Of a DNA stretch of 64,000 nucleotides, positions 20,528-33,876 are shown in pieces. A model generated the notes under the pieces. That model searched no databases. It saw only the letters and a list, made by a program, of their open reading frames with translations, and was not told the DNA's origin. Source of the DNA: Dryocola boscaweniae (GTDB lineage Bacteria > Pseudomonadota > Gammaproteobacteria > Enterobacterales > Enterobacteriaceae); contig NZ_JALHAP010000069.1 of the NCBI RefSeq assembly GCF_025215095.1, positions 1 to 64,000 of the forward strand, in the 5' to 3' direction. Positions within the stretch are counted from its first letter, which is position 1, and each line of letters begins with the position of its first letter. The position numbers and the translations under genes were made by a program.

Positions 20528-20551
20528 CCGCCCTGCGGATTATTCAGCAGG

Positions 20552-22234
20552 CTATGCGCCGGGAACCTCGCCTTTTTGCATCGTTTGCTGTAGCTGTTTT
20601 CCATCTGCGCTGGTGGCCTGAAGCGTCCCGTTTACCGTTGGTTTCAACGGTGTCTGGGCGGCAAGGCTACCGGTGACGGAAAGCTGCAGATTGCCTTCTC
20701 CCTCCAGCGGCAAAACCGGCCATCCCCACTGCTGCAAAGTATTAATCGGCACTGAACGGGCCCGAAGGTTTATCGCCGTATTTCTTTGCGGGGATTGCGA
20801 GACAGCTCCTGTCGCTTCAAGCATTCCTTTTCCGGCGAAAGCGCTCAGCTCCGTGACTGAAATCTGGTTCGTATTCGCCGTCAGAGCAATAGAAGGGCGA
20901 CGAACGTCCACGCGATTAAAGGTTGCAGCCGCGGCATTCAGGCTGATATTGCCATCCCACAAACCCCACTGGCGGTCTCTCACCACTTCCAGATTATTTC
21001 CTGCGCCATCCAGCGCGGTGAGCTGGAACGGAAAGTTCGGATCGATATCGATAATCAAATTTCGATTAGCCGAAAGCTTTTTGATCGTCACTTTGTTTAG
21101 CCACTCCGGAACGGGCTCCAGCCAGCGCTTTTTCCAGTTTTCTGGCAGCGTATATTCCAGCCCGGCCAGCACAACTTCATCAAGAGCAAGCTGATTATCA
21201 TGACTTATCCATTGTCCTGATGCGCGAATCATCCCTCTTTCCCATCGGGAGGTGAACTGGCGCAACACGGCGGCTTGCCGGGTAAAATCAATATTTACGA
21301 TAGGGTCGTTAAGATGCAGTACGCCGTTTATAAACTCACTGGCATTTAGCGATAATCTGCCGTCATCGCTTTGCCATCCGCCGTTAGCAAGCGTCAGATT
21401 GCGCAGGCTCAGATCTAAATCTGTTACCGCCCAGTCTTTTCCTTCCAGACGCGCATCCGTAATCTCCAGGCTATCTACTTTCAGGGACGGAATAGTGGTG
21501 ATGGGAGCAAGGAAATCGCTGATGGATTTATCCGTTTGCAAACGAATATCGTTGAGGCGCAGGCTGCCAATTTGCCATGAGCCGTCGGCATTACGATTTG
21601 CAGTACCGGTGAGCGAACCGCGAGCGATATCCGCGCCGACGTTGGAAAGCGTCACGCGATCGTCATCGATTGCGCCCTGCAACAGAACGTTACTTGCTGG
21701 CACGCCGTTAAGCATTAGCGAACCTGCGCTAAATTGAATATCTGCAGTGCTGCCCAGCACTTTTCCTTTTTCAGGCTGCCATGGCTTGACGCCTCCGGTC
21801 ACCCGCTGCGCACGTAAATCCCACTCGGCTCCGGGGCTGTTAAGCGCCATATCGTTGAGTTGCAGTATGTCGGCCTGGAAGGGGAAGGACGCTGCGTTCG
21901 GACTAAGGTTCAGCGTGCCGTTATTTAGCAAAATAGTCTCAACGTGCAGCGGCTGCGAAAATTGGCGAGAGCTCAGGCCGATATCCACGCTTTGCGCAAC
22001 GAGCGTTGCTGGCTGGCCTTTTCGACCAAATGTCACGTTATTAAGCGCGACGTGAGCTGGAGAGGCCCAACGGTGATCCATCTCCTCAAACGAAAATTGA
22101 TAGTCGCTATTTTCGTTAACCCACTTGCTGACCTGGGCTGCGCCCCAGCGAGTTTGCAGCAAAATATACGCAGCAACCAGCACGACCAGAACGATCGCCG
22201 CCATTACTGCAATAAGCTTTCCTAGAAATTTCAT
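20552..22234 (-). CDS. yicH: AsmA-family protein YicH
   Basis: A large envelope protein of the AsmA/TAM group, anchored by one N-terminal membrane helix (about residues 5-27) with the rest in the periplasm. AsmA-like proteins are thought to carry or influence phospholipid transport to the outer membrane. I choose the ATG at 22234 (MKFLGKLIAV, GGAAGA upstream), giving 560 residues against 569 in E. coli. The C-terminus is shorter than in E. coli. It sits at the junction of two segments that are far apart in K-12. Confidence 0.9.
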   Translation of the reverse strand: MKFLGKLIAVMAAIVLVVLVAAYILLQTRWGAAQVSKWVNENSDYQFSFEEMDHRWASPAHVALNNVTFGRKGQPATLVAQSVDIGLSSRQFSQPLHVETILLNNGTLNLSPNAASFPFQADILQLNDMALNSPGAEWDLRAQRVTGGVKPWQPEKGKVLGSTADIQFSAGSLMLNGVPASNVLLQGAIDDDRVTLSNVGADIARGSLTGTANRNADGSWQIGSLRLNDIRLQTDKSISDFLAPITTIPSLKVDSLEITDARLEGKDWAVTDLDLSLRNLTLANGGWQSDDGRLSLNASEFINGVLHLNDPIVNIDFTRQAAVLRQFTSRWERGMIRASGQWISHDNQLALDEVVLAGLEYTLPENWKKRWLEPVPEWLNKVTIKKLSANRNLIIDIDPNFPFQLTALDGAGNNLEVVRDRQWGLWDGNISLNAAAATFNRVDVRRPSIALTANTNQISVTELSAFAGKGMLEATGAVSQSPQRNTAINLRARSVPINTLQQWGWPVLPLEGEGNLQLSVTGSLAAQTPLKPTVNGTLQATSADGKQLQQTMQKGEVPGA

Positions 22235-22319
22235 TGTCTTCCATCCCATGAAGTTTCGGTAAGGGTGTTATGCCCCATTTACCGTTATAGCTCAAGGAGG
22301 AGTTTGTCAGGGCGGGTTT

Positions 22320-22352
22320 CACGCGCCGATGGCAACAAATCATCGGCGCGTG
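22320..22352. repeat. 12-bp inverted repeat between xanP and yicH
   Basis: CACGCGCCGATG / CATCGGCGCGTG forms a perfect 12-bp stem with a 9-base loop eight bases after the xanP stop. On the minus strand it is not followed by a T run, so it is not a typical intrinsic terminator. It may protect the xanP mRNA 3' end. Confidence 0.7.
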
Positions 22353-22359
22353 AGGTACA

Positions 22360-23751
22360 TCAATCTTTCTCAGGCGGGAAAATCAGATTCAGAACGATCG
22401 CGGTGATACCGCCGGCAGCAATCCCGGACGAGAGTAGCGTCTTCAGCCAGTCAGGGGCAAACTGCAGAATCAGCGGTTGCTGAGAAACGCCCATGCCGAC
22501 GGCCAGGGACAGCGCGATAATCATAATCGCCCGACGATTCAATGGTTCACGTGAAACGATGCGCACGCCGGATGCGGCGATAGTACCGAACATCACGATT
22601 GTTGCTCCACCAAGAACCGGCTCAGGAATATGCTGAACAAAACCACTCACCGCCGGGAACAGACCAAGCACGATCAGCATCAGCGCGACGACAAAACCGA
22701 CGTAGCGGCTGGCAACGCCGGTGAGCTGAATAACACCGTTGTTTTGACCAAAACAGGAGTTCGGGAAGGTATTGAAAATAGCGGATACGCAGGAATTCAG
22801 ACCATTCGCCAGCACGCCACCTTTCAGGCGCTTCATATACAGAGGGCCGGAAACGGGCTGTTCGGAAACATCAGAGGTAGCGGTAATATCTCCGATAGTT
22901 TCCAGGGACGTCACCATAAACACCAGCATCAGCGGGATAAGCAAATTCCAGTCGATGCCCAGCCCGTAATAGAGCGGCGTCGGAACCATGATCAAATCGG
23001 TATTTGTCGGGGCGGTGGTCTGCGGCAGCATATCCATCGCCCACGCCAGGGCGTAACCCACAGCCATCGCGATAACCAGCGAAGCCACGCGCAAATAGGG
23101 ATTACGCTGGCGGTTGAGCAGAATAATCACCAGCAGCACGGCGCCGGCCAGCAGCAGGTTTTTCGGCGCGCCAAAGGTATGATCGTTCATCGCCGCATAA
23201 CCCCCACCGATGGAGTTAAGCCCTACCTGAATCAGCGACAGGCCGATAATCATTACCACCACGCCGGAAACCAGCGGAGTAATAATGCGGCGCGCAAGAT
23301 GCAGAACGCGGGAAAGCGCCATCTCTGTGCAGCTTGCGAGCATCAGCGTACCGAAGAGCGCCGCCATCATTGTCGGCACATCTGCACCGCCATTTTTCAA
23401 CGCCATGCCGCCCATAATAAGTGGCGAGACAAAGTTGAAACTGGTGCCCTGAATCGACAGCAATCCTGAACCTACCGGGCCCCAGGCTTTGATTTGAATA
23501 ATAGAAGCGACGCCGGAGGCGAACAGCGACATGCTGATAATGTGCTGTGTGTCAGATGCCGGCAACCCCAGCGCCTGGCAAATCAATAATGCCGGCGTGA
23601 TAACCGCGACAAACATCGCCAGCAGGTGCTGACAGGCAGCGAAAAGGGTTTGCGGAAGCGGCGGTCTGTCTTCGAGGCGGTAAATCAATTCACTGGGGCG
23701 AGTCGATGCAATCGATTGCGCATTTTCTGACTCAACAGCATTTACAGACAT
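22360..23751 (-). CDS. xanP: Xanthine:H+ symporter XanP
   Basis: An NCS2/NAT-family permease of 463 residues, the E. coli length, with 12-14 hydrophobic segments. The family signature around [18 protein letters not shown] (about residues 320-337) and the [13 protein letters not shown] block are present. It imports xanthine. It is divergent from gltS across 227 bases. Confidence 0.95.
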   Translation of the reverse strand: MSVNAVESENAQSIASTRPSELIYRLEDRPPLPQTLFAACQHLLAMFVAVITPALLICQALGLPASDTQHIISMSLFASGVASIIQIKAWGPVGSGLLSIQGTSFNFVSPLIMGGMALKNGGADVPTMMAALFGTLMLASCTEMALSRVLHLARRIITPLVSGVVVMIIGLSLIQVGLNSIGGGYAAMNDHTFGAPKNLLLAGAVLLVIILLNRQRNPYLRVASLVIAMAVGYALAWAMDMLPQTTAPTNTDLIMVPTPLYYGLGIDWNLLIPLMLVFMVTSLETIGDITATSDVSEQPVSGPLYMKRLKGGVLANGLNSCVSAIFNTFPNSCFGQNNGVIQLTGVASRYVGFVVALMLIVLGLFPAVSGFVQHIPEPVLGGATIVMFGTIAASGVRIVSREPLNRRAIMIIALSLAVGMGVSQQPLILQFAPDWLKTLLSSGIAAGGITAIVLNLIFPPEKD

Positions 23752-23844
23752 CTCAGGAATTCCCTTGGTGGAAAAGCGGTAATTTTAACGAACTGAAGGG
23801 TAAAAGCAAACGATTGCACAGCAACGGAATCAATATTTAAAACT

Positions 23845-23871
23845 CATATAACGACGTTTTCATATAACGAC
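23845..23871. repeat. Tandem 11-bp direct repeat in the xanP-gltS intergenic region
   Basis: CATATAACGAC occurs at 23845-23855 and again at 23861-23871, a period of 16 bases. It lies between the two divergent transporter genes and could be a paired regulator site. No known factor is assigned. Confidence 0.6.
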
Positions 23872-23978
23872 TGGCTGCTTTTTGGTTAAAATCCAGATGC
23901 TGATTTTTCTAACAACTGAATTAACAGCGAAGGATAAATAATGCGCACAAATGAACGGTGCGCAAAAGGAGCGCCACT

Positions 23979-25181
23979 ATGTTTCATCTCGATACCCTTT
24001 CAACTCTTGTTGCAGCAACGTTGGTATTGCTGCTGGGCAGGAAAATGGTCCACTCCGTACCGCTGCTTAAGAAGTACACCATCCCGGAGCCGGTAGCAGG
24101 TGGATTATTAGTTGCCCTGGCCCTGCTGGTTCTGAAAAAGAGCATGGGCTGGGAAATTGATTTTGATATGGGCCTCAAAGACCCGCTGATGCTCGCTTTC
24201 TTCGCCACGATCGGCCTGAATGCCAATATTGCCAGTCTGCGTGCGGGCGGCAAGGTGGTCGGCATTTTCCTGTTTGTGGTGGTTGGCCTGCTGGTTATGC
24301 AAAACGCCATCGGCATCGGCATGGCGAGCCTGTTAGGTATGGATCCATTAATGGGACTGCTGGCGGGATCAATTACTTTATCTGGCGGCCACGGTACGGG
24401 CGCGGCCTGGAGTAAATTATTTACCGAGCGCTACGGTTTCCAGAATGCCACGGAAGTTGCGATGGCGTGCGCAACGTTCGGCCTGGTTCTGGGTGGTTTG
24501 ATTGGTGGCCCGGTTGCACGTTACCTGGTTAAACATTCTTCTACGCCGGAAGGAACGCCTGAGGACAGCGAAATTCCAACGGCCTTCGAAAAGCCTGAAG
24601 TAGGGCGAGTGATTACCTCCCTGGTGCTTATCGAAACCATCGCCATGATTGCCATCTGCCTTACCGCCGGGAAACTTGCGGCGCAGCTTATTCAGGGGAC
24701 GGCCTTTGAGTTGCCGACCTTTGTATGCGTACTGTTTGTCGGCGTAATCCTCAGCAACGCCCTGGCCTTGCTGGGCTTTTATCGCGTCTTTGAGCGAGCG
24801 GTTTCGGTGCTGGGCAACGTTTGCCTTTCTTTGTTTCTCGCCATGGCGCTAATGAGCCTGAAGCTTTGGGAGCTGGCTTCCCTTGCGCTACCGATGCTGG
24901 CGATTTTAACGGTGCAAACCCTCTTTATGGCGCTGTATGCGATTTTTGTAACTTACCGTTTAATGGGTAAAAATTACGACGCAGCGGTGCTGGCTGCCGG
25001 GCATTGTGGTTTTGGCCTTGGCGCGACGCCCACGGCTATCGCTAATATGCAGGCCATTACCGAGCGTTTTGGCCCGTCGCATATGGCATTCCTGGTGGTG
25101 CCGATGGTGGGCGCGTTCTTTATCGATATTGTGAACGCGGTGGTGATTAAGGTGTATTTGATGCTGCCGATGTTCGGGTGA
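23979..25181 (+). CDS. gltS: Sodium/glutamate symporter GltS
   Basis: An inner-membrane Na+-coupled glutamate carrier of the ESS family. It has about ten to twelve hydrophobic segments and the two glycine-rich re-entrant loops (SGGHGTGAAW near residue 137 and GHCGFGLGATPTAIANM near 342). I choose the ATG at 23979, preceded by AAAAGGAG, giving 400 residues against 401 in E. coli. Its TGA directly abuts the recG stop codon on the other strand. Confidence 0.96.
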   Translation: MFHLDTLSTLVAATLVLLLGRKMVHSVPLLKKYTIPEPVAGGLLVALALLVLKKSMGWEIDFDMGLKDPLMLAFFATIGLNANIASLRAGGKVVGIFLFVVVGLLVMQNAIGIGMASLLGMDPLMGLLAGSITLSGGHGTGAAWSKLFTERYGFQNATEVAMACATFGLVLGGLIGGPVARYLVKHSSTPEGTPEDSEIPTAFEKPEVGRVITSLVLIETIAMIAICLTAGKLAAQLIQGTAFELPTFVCVLFVGVILSNALALLGFYRVFERAVSVLGNVCLSLFLAMALMSLKLWELASLALPMLAILTVQTLFMALYAIFVTYRLMGKNYDAAVLAAGHCGFGLGATPTAIANMQAITERFGPSHMAFLVVPMVGAFFIDIVNAVVIKVYLMLPMFG

Positions 25182-27263
25182 TCAGGCGTTCGAGTAGCGT
25201 TCCGTTTCAGGCATCCAGCGTTCAATCAGCGCGGTTGCCTGCTCCGGATAGTGTTCGTGAATATGGCGGGCAAGCCGCTGTACTTCCGGAATCATCGCCT
25301 GATCGCGCAGTAAGTCCGCTACTTTAAACTCGGCGCTTCCCGTCTGGCGAGTGCCGAGTAATTCTCCCGGCCCACGAATTTCCAGATCCTTTTGCGCAAT
25401 CACAAAACCATCGTTGCTGTCTCGCAGGACCTGCAAACGCAACTGAGCCGTTTTAGAAAGCGGTGATTTATAAAGCAGCACGCAATGAGAGGCGACTGCG
25501 CCGCGGCCAACGCGGCCGCGTAGCTGGTGGAGTTGTGCAAGCCCCAGACGTTCCGGATTTTCGATAATCATCAGGCTGGCATTGGGCACATCCACGCCGA
25601 CTTCAATAACCGTCGTAGCTATCAGCAGATGGATATTGCCCTCTTTAAATGCCTGCATCACCGCCTGTTTCTCCTGCGGCTTCATGCGTCCGTGCACTAA
25701 CCCGACGTTGAGATCGGGCAGGGCCGTTTTGAGCTCTTCCCAGGTGACTTCCGCCGCCTGTGCTTCCAGTAATTCCGACTCTTCAATTAGCGTACAAACC
25801 CAGTAAGCCTGACGTTTTTCCGTGGTGCAGGCGCTACGTACCCGTTCGATAATCTCGTTACGGCGCGTATCTGCGATAGCAACGGTAGTGACAGGCGTGC
25901 GGCCCGGCGGAAGCTCGTCGATAACTGACGTATCCAGATCTGCGTAAGCGGTCATTGCGAGCGTGCGGGGAATGGGCGTGGCAGTCATGATGAGCTGGTG
26001 CGGATGGAAGCCCTGAATTTGCCCTTTTTCCCACAGCGCCAGCCGCTGATGAACGCCAAAGCGATGTTGTTCATCAATAATAACCAGCGCCAGCCCGGCA
26101 AACTGCACCTGCTCCTGGAAGATGGCATGAGTGCCGACAACCATCGACACCTGGCCGCTGGCAATGGCTTCCTGCTGCGCAATGCGCGCTTTACCTTTTT
26201 GCTTCCCGGCCAGCCAACCAACCTCAATGCCCAGAGGCGCAAACCACTGACGGAAATTATTAGCGTGCTGTTCAGCGAGCAATTCTGTAGGGGCCATCAG
26301 GCCAACCTGCTTGCCGTGCGCAATGGCTCGAAGAGCTGCGAGCGCGGCAACAAGTGTCTTACCAGAACCTACATCGCCCTGCACCAGACGCATCATCGGC
26401 ACGTCCAGCGCCATATCACGTTCGATTTCCGCGACGACTCGCTCTTGCGCGCCGGTTGGCTTAAATGGCAAAGCAGCGAGCAGGCGGTTTTTCAGTTCAT
26501 CATGATTAACTAATGGCAGCGCATGATAACGCTGAGCGCCCGCGCGTAACGCAAGCATACTCAGATTATGGGCCAGTAATTCTTCAAGGATTAAGCGCCG
26601 CTGGGCGGGATGTTTACCTGCTTCCAGATCCGCCAGTTGCATATCAGGAGGCGGACGATGCAGCGTGCGCAACGCTTCCGGCAGGCTCATCAGTCCCTGA
26701 TTTAATTCTGGCGGTAACAATTCGTTAATGGCGCAGGTATCGAGCAGTTCAAGCGCCTGATCGGTCAGTTTACGCAGCGTGGCCTGACGAATACCTTCGG
26801 TGGTTGGATAGACCGGCGTTAGCGTCTCCTGCAGCGCCGGCGCGCTGAGATCGCCCTGTACGCGGTATTCAGGGTGAATCATCTCCGCACCGTGCTGACC
26901 GCGTTTGGCCTCGCCATAAGCGAGCACACGCTTACCCGTTGCAAGGCTGTTTTTCATTGCCGCATTGAAGTTGAAAAAGCGCATCGTCAAAATGCCGGTG
27001 CCGTCGGTGATCTGACAGGTCATCATGCGGCGACGACCAAAACTGATATTGCAGTTCAGCACTTCCCCTTCCACCGTGGCGTAAATGCCGGGCTGGAGAT
27101 CGTTAATAGGGTAAAGGTGGGTGCGATCTTCATAACGCAGCGGGAGATGAAGCAGCAAATCCTGGATAGTGTGCAGGCCAATTTTGGCCAGTTTGCCGCT
27201 CTGGCTGGCGCCCACTCCGGCAAGCGTGCTTAACGGTATGGCATCCAGCAAACGGCCTTTCAT
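25182..27263 (-). CDS. recG: ATP-dependent DNA helicase RecG
   Basis: RecG regresses stalled forks and processes branched DNA and R-loops. The N-terminal wedge/OB domain (about 1-160) is followed by SF2 motifs: I (GDVGSGKT), II (DEQH in IIDEQHRFGVHQ), III (TATPIPRT) and VI (QLRGRVGRG). It has 693 residues, as in E. coli. It is the last gene of gmk-rpoZ-spoT-trmH-recG and begins three bases after trmH ends. Confidence 0.98.
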   Translation of the reverse strand: MKGRLLDAIPLSTLAGVGASQSGKLAKIGLHTIQDLLLHLPLRYEDRTHLYPINDLQPGIYATVEGEVLNCNISFGRRRMMTCQITDGTGILTMRFFNFNAAMKNSLATGKRVLAYGEAKRGQHGAEMIHPEYRVQGDLSAPALQETLTPVYPTTEGIRQATLRKLTDQALELLDTCAINELLPPELNQGLMSLPEALRTLHRPPPDMQLADLEAGKHPAQRRLILEELLAHNLSMLALRAGAQRYHALPLVNHDELKNRLLAALPFKPTGAQERVVAEIERDMALDVPMMRLVQGDVGSGKTLVAALAALRAIAHGKQVGLMAPTELLAEQHANNFRQWFAPLGIEVGWLAGKQKGKARIAQQEAIASGQVSMVVGTHAIFQEQVQFAGLALVIIDEQHRFGVHQRLALWEKGQIQGFHPHQLIMTATPIPRTLAMTAYADLDTSVIDELPPGRTPVTTVAIADTRRNEIIERVRSACTTEKRQAYWVCTLIEESELLEAQAAEVTWEELKTALPDLNVGLVHGRMKPQEKQAVMQAFKEGNIHLLIATTVIEVGVDVPNASLMIIENPERLGLAQLHQLRGRVGRGAVASHCVLLYKSPLSKTAQLRLQVLRDSNDGFVIAQKDLEIRGPGELLGTRQTGSAEFKVADLLRDQAMIPEVQRLARHIHEHYPEQATALIERWMPETERYSNA

Positions 27264-27266
27264 AAC

Positions 27267-27956
27267 TTACTCCGCAGACTGCATTGTGGCCCACCAGGCG
27301 GCATCAGCTTCGATCTCGCCCTGCTGATTCACATGGGGGTAGGGCAGGCCTTTACGGCGGGAGACTCGCGCCAGTACCGGATAGCCGCCTTCAAATAGCA
27401 GGCGCTGTTGTTCAGATTCCGGCAGGGTGCTGTTTTCGCGCTGATACATACCGGCATTCTGGCGCTGACGCTGTGCCTCATAAAGGATGAGCGCGGAGGC
27501 GACAGAAACATTGAGCGACTGCACCATGCCAGTCATCGGAATGATAATGTCCCGATCGGCCAGCGCTAACGCTTCCTGAGTGATGCCGGTTTTCTCCTGG
27601 CCCATCAGAATACAGGTCGGACGCGTGTAATCAATTTCGCGGAAATCCACGGCTTTATCAGAAAGATTAGTAGCAAGGATTTGCATACCGCTGCTTTTTA
27701 ATTGAGTAACGGCATCGCTAATTGTGCGATGGGTTTTAACTTCAACCCAGGAGTTGCTGCCTGCAGCGGATGAAGCCATGGTGCGCATACGATTTCCCGG
27801 CCACACGGCGTGGACCTCATGCACACCCACCGCGTCTGCCGTGCGGATAATCGCCGAGACGTTATGAGGTTTATGGACCTGCTCCATGCAGACGGTCAGA
27901 TCAGGCTGACGCCTGGCGAGCATTTCGCAGATACGCGCATAACGTTGTGGATTCAT
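27267..27956 (-). CDS. trmH: tRNA (Gm18) 2'-O-methyltransferase TrmH
   Basis: A SPOUT-family enzyme that methylates the ribose of G18 in the D-loop of tRNAs. The trefoil-knot motifs are seen as CILMGQEKTGI and IPMTGMVQSLNVSVASAL. It has 229 residues, the E. coli length. It lies four bases after spoT and three before recG. Confidence 0.97.
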   Translation of the reverse strand: MNPQRYARICEMLARRQPDLTVCMEQVHKPHNVSAIIRTADAVGVHEVHAVWPGNRMRTMASSAAGSNSWVEVKTHRTISDAVTQLKSSGMQILATNLSDKAVDFREIDYTRPTCILMGQEKTGITQEALALADRDIIIPMTGMVQSLNVSVASALILYEAQRQRQNAGMYQRENSTLPESEQQRLLFEGGYPVLARVSRRKGLPYPHVNQQGEIEADAAWWATMQSAE

Positions 27957-27960
27957 AACA

Positions 27961-30072
27961 TTAGTTTCTGTTGCGGGTGACTTTAATCACGTCCGGCATC
28001 ACGCGGATTTTACGCATGATATTCGCCAGATGGACACGGTCGCGAGCAGTCAAACGAATGAACGCACTGTAAACGCGGCCGTCTTTCTCTTCGGTATTCA
28101 GACTCTGAATATTTGAACCCGCGTTGTTGAGCGCCGCTGTGAGATTCGCCAGAGCGCCCTGGTGGTTAAACATATCCACCTTGATCTCGGTGATGAATTC
28201 CTGCTCAGCCTCTTTGTCCCATTCGACAGCCATAAACTTCTCTGGCTCTTTCTGGTAGCCGCGGATGTTCCGGCAGGATTCATGGTGAATAACCAGTCCT
28301 TTGCCAGGGCTGACATGGGCAACTATTGGGTCGCCGGGAATCGGGCGACAGCATTTCGCAAAAGTAATCAGCACGCCGTCTGCGCCTTTGATCGGCAGAT
28401 GGCTATGCGGCAATGCGTTCGCTTGCAGCGTAGCCTGCGATTCCCCTTGCAGGTTTTTCGCCACCACCACGCTCATGGCATTGCCCAGACCAATTTCCGC
28501 CAGTAAATCATCAAGCGAGGCGAGCTTCATACGCTCAAGCTCACGCTGAATATTTTCTGGCGGCACTTCGGCCAGCTTGCGGCTGCCGCCTAAGGCATGA
28601 TTTAACAGGCGGCGCCCCAGATTGACAGAATCGTCTCGTTTGAGGTTCTTCAACATCTGACGAATTTTCGCGCGCGCTTTAGAACTGACCACAAAGTTCA
28701 GCCAAGCGGCGTTCGGGCGTGCGCCCGGCGCGGTAATGATTTCGATAGTCTGGCCGCTGGTGAGCGGCTGTGACAACGGATAAGGTTGACGGTCTACCCG
28801 GGCGCCCACGCACGCATGACCGATATCGGTATGCACAGCGTAGGCGAAGTCCACAGGCGTTGCCCCTGCCGGAAGTTCGACAATACGTCCTTCCGGGGTG
28901 AAAACGTAAATCTCATCCGGGAAGAGATCGGATTTAACGCTCTCGATAAATTCAAACGAGCTGCCGGCGCTCTGCTGCAATTCCAGCAGGCTTTGCATCC
29001 AGCGCTGGGCGCGGATCTGGGCGGTAGTGCTGCTCTCACCCTGCTCTTTATAAGCCCAGTGGGCGGCAACCCCCATCTCAGCCATCTGATCCATGTCTTC
29101 AGTACGGATTTGCACTTCTACCGGTACGCCATGCGGACCAATCATGGAAGTATGCAGAGACTGATAGCCGTTAGCTTTTGGAATGGCTATATAGTCCTTT
29201 ACCCGCCCAGGACGTGGCTTGTACAGGCTATGCATTTGCCCAAGGACGCGGTAACAGGTATCCATGTCATGAACGATTACGCGAAACGCGTAGATATCCA
29301 TGATCGAGTGGAAACGCTGCTCTTTGAGCGTCATTTTGCAGTAGATGGAATAAAGATGTTTCTCGCGACCGCTGACGCGGCACGGAATGCCCGCCTCCTG
29401 TAAACGCCCGTCGATTTCGGAGAGGATTTTTTGGATCATCTCTTTGCGGTTACCCCGCGCCGCTTTTACCACTTCTTTAATGACGCGGTAGCGGTTCGGA
29501 TAAAGCGCTTCAAAGCCCAACTCCTCCAGCTCGGTTTTCAAATGATGAATACCAAGACGGTGAGCCAGCGGGCTGTAGATTTCGAGGGTTTCACGGGCGA
29601 TGCGACGGCGCTTGTCCGGACGCAGCGACCCAAGAGTACGCATGTTGTGCGTACGGTCGGCGAGTTTGATCAGAATGACGCGGATATCCTGCACCATCGC
29701 CATGATCATTTTGCGGAAGTTTTCGGCCTGGGCCTCTTTCTTATCGCGGAACTTCAGCTTGTCCAGCTTAGAAACCCCCTCCACCAGCTCGGCAACGCTT
29801 TTGCCAAACAGTTGTTCCATATCCTGGTAGGTGGCAGGGGTATCTTCAATCACATCATGCAGGAGCGCTGCCATCAGCGTTTCATAGTCGAGTTTCATCT
29901 CGGCCAGAATGCAGGCAACCGCTACGGGATGGGTGATATAGGGTTCACCGCTTGAACGTGCTTGTCCCTCGTGAGCATCACGCGCGACAAGATAGGCTTG
30001 CCGGAGGCGCTTTATCTGCTCCTCTGGCAAGTATTTTTGAATCAGCTGATTCAGGCTTTCAAACAGATACAA
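27961..30072 (-). CDS. spoT: Bifunctional (p)ppGpp synthase/hydrolase SpoT
   Basis: SpoT hydrolyses and, more weakly, makes the alarmone (p)ppGpp. Domains in order: HD hydrolase (His72-Asp73 in LLHDVIEDTPA), synthetase (about 200-340), TGS (about 385-450), a helical/zinc-finger region with KCCRPIPGD, and a C-terminal ACT domain. It starts with TTG, as in E. coli, and has 703 residues. It follows rpoZ by 19 bases. Confidence 0.98.
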   Translation of the reverse strand: MYLFESLNQLIQKYLPEEQIKRLRQAYLVARDAHEGQARSSGEPYITHPVAVACILAEMKLDYETLMAALLHDVIEDTPATYQDMEQLFGKSVAELVEGVSKLDKLKFRDKKEAQAENFRKMIMAMVQDIRVILIKLADRTHNMRTLGSLRPDKRRRIARETLEIYSPLAHRLGIHHLKTELEELGFEALYPNRYRVIKEVVKAARGNRKEMIQKILSEIDGRLQEAGIPCRVSGREKHLYSIYCKMTLKEQRFHSIMDIYAFRVIVHDMDTCYRVLGQMHSLYKPRPGRVKDYIAIPKANGYQSLHTSMIGPHGVPVEVQIRTEDMDQMAEMGVAAHWAYKEQGESSTTAQIRAQRWMQSLLELQQSAGSSFEFIESVKSDLFPDEIYVFTPEGRIVELPAGATPVDFAYAVHTDIGHACVGARVDRQPYPLSQPLTSGQTIEIITAPGARPNAAWLNFVVSSKARAKIRQMLKNLKRDDSVNLGRRLLNHALGGSRKLAEVPPENIQRELERMKLASLDDLLAEIGLGNAMSVVVAKNLQGESQATLQANALPHSHLPIKGADGVLITFAKCCRPIPGDPIVAHVSPGKGLVIHHESCRNIRGYQKEPEKFMAVEWDKEAEQEFITEIKVDMFNHQGALANLTAALNNAGSNIQSLNTEEKDGRVYSAFIRLTARDRVHLANIMRKIRVMPDVIKVTRNRN

Positions 30073-30091
30073 GGGCTACCCGCAGGGCTAA

Positions 30092-30367
30092 TTAACGACG
30101 ACCTTCAGCAATAGCGGTGACGGCCTGCAGTTCTGCGGCTTCCTGCTCTTGCTGCTCCTGGCGATCACGAACATCGAGAATCTGGTTGGTAATCAACCCT
30201 TCTTCGATTTCGCGCAGTGCGATAACGGTCGTTTTATCGTTTTCTTCAGGTACCAGAGGATCTTTACCACCGGTTTGCATCTGACGAGCGCGACGTGCGG
30301 CGACCAGTACCAGGTCAAAACGGTTACCAATTTTCTCTACAGCGTCCTGAACGGTTACGCGTGCCAT
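30092..30367 (-). CDS. rpoZ: RNA polymerase omega subunit
   Basis: A 91-residue subunit that helps assemble RNA polymerase by binding beta-prime, and forms part of a ppGpp site. [29 protein letters not shown] is the conserved N-terminal core (given here only to place the family; residues 1-29). It precedes spoT, linking the ppGpp target with its enzyme. Confidence 0.97.
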   Translation of the reverse strand: MARVTVQDAVEKIGNRFDLVLVAARRARQMQTGGKDPLVPEENDKTTVIALREIEEGLITNQILDVRDRQEQQEQEAAELQAVTAIAEGRR

Positions 30368-30420
30368 ATTTTAAAGCTCCACAGATGAAGAAATGACTGG
30401 GCATGATACTGAAACTGGGC

Positions 30421-31188
<768 letters not shown>

Positions 31189-31253
31189 TTATGCAACTTC
31201 AAATCTTTATCTGAAAATGTCTCGCATCGCTTTAAATTCATTCTCGCGGCTAA

Positions 31254-33601
<2,348 letters not shown>

Positions 33602-33795
33602 GCACACCTCCTGAGAAAGGTGCAAAGGGTAGTCTTTTGTGGATCAAATCACGATTGAGATTTTCTAAGTTGATTTATTTGTGATTAGTTTTATTAATGT
33701 GAAAGTGGTGATTTAAACAGCTTATTGCTGCCTAATTAAAATATAGGTCTGTAAAAAGGATTAGTATAATTATTGAATTTAAGGGAATTGTAACG

Positions 33796-33876
33796 ATGGA
33801 TACCTCAGCGATGCTAAGAGCGTTAGCAAATGGAATCAATCCTGAAACTATTACCTTCCGGTTCGGTAGCAAATAA
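33796..33876 (+). other. N-terminal fragment of the frameshifted SANT-like gene
   Basis: A 26-codon frame starts MDTSAMLRALANGINPET and then leaves the conserved sequence and stops. The start has AAGGGA upstream. The opening resembles small proteins that begin with a NPxTGExLP motif; here the TGEV part is missing and the following LPSGSVANKPEAIR continues in the +1 frame of the next entry. About eight bases appear to have been lost around 33850. This is inference from pattern, not from alignment. Confidence 0.5.

Noticed and set aside
22630..23469. 279-codon open frame antisense to xanP
   Set aside because: It is rich in His, Arg and Gln as expected for a complement of membrane-protein codons, and it lacks a start signal.
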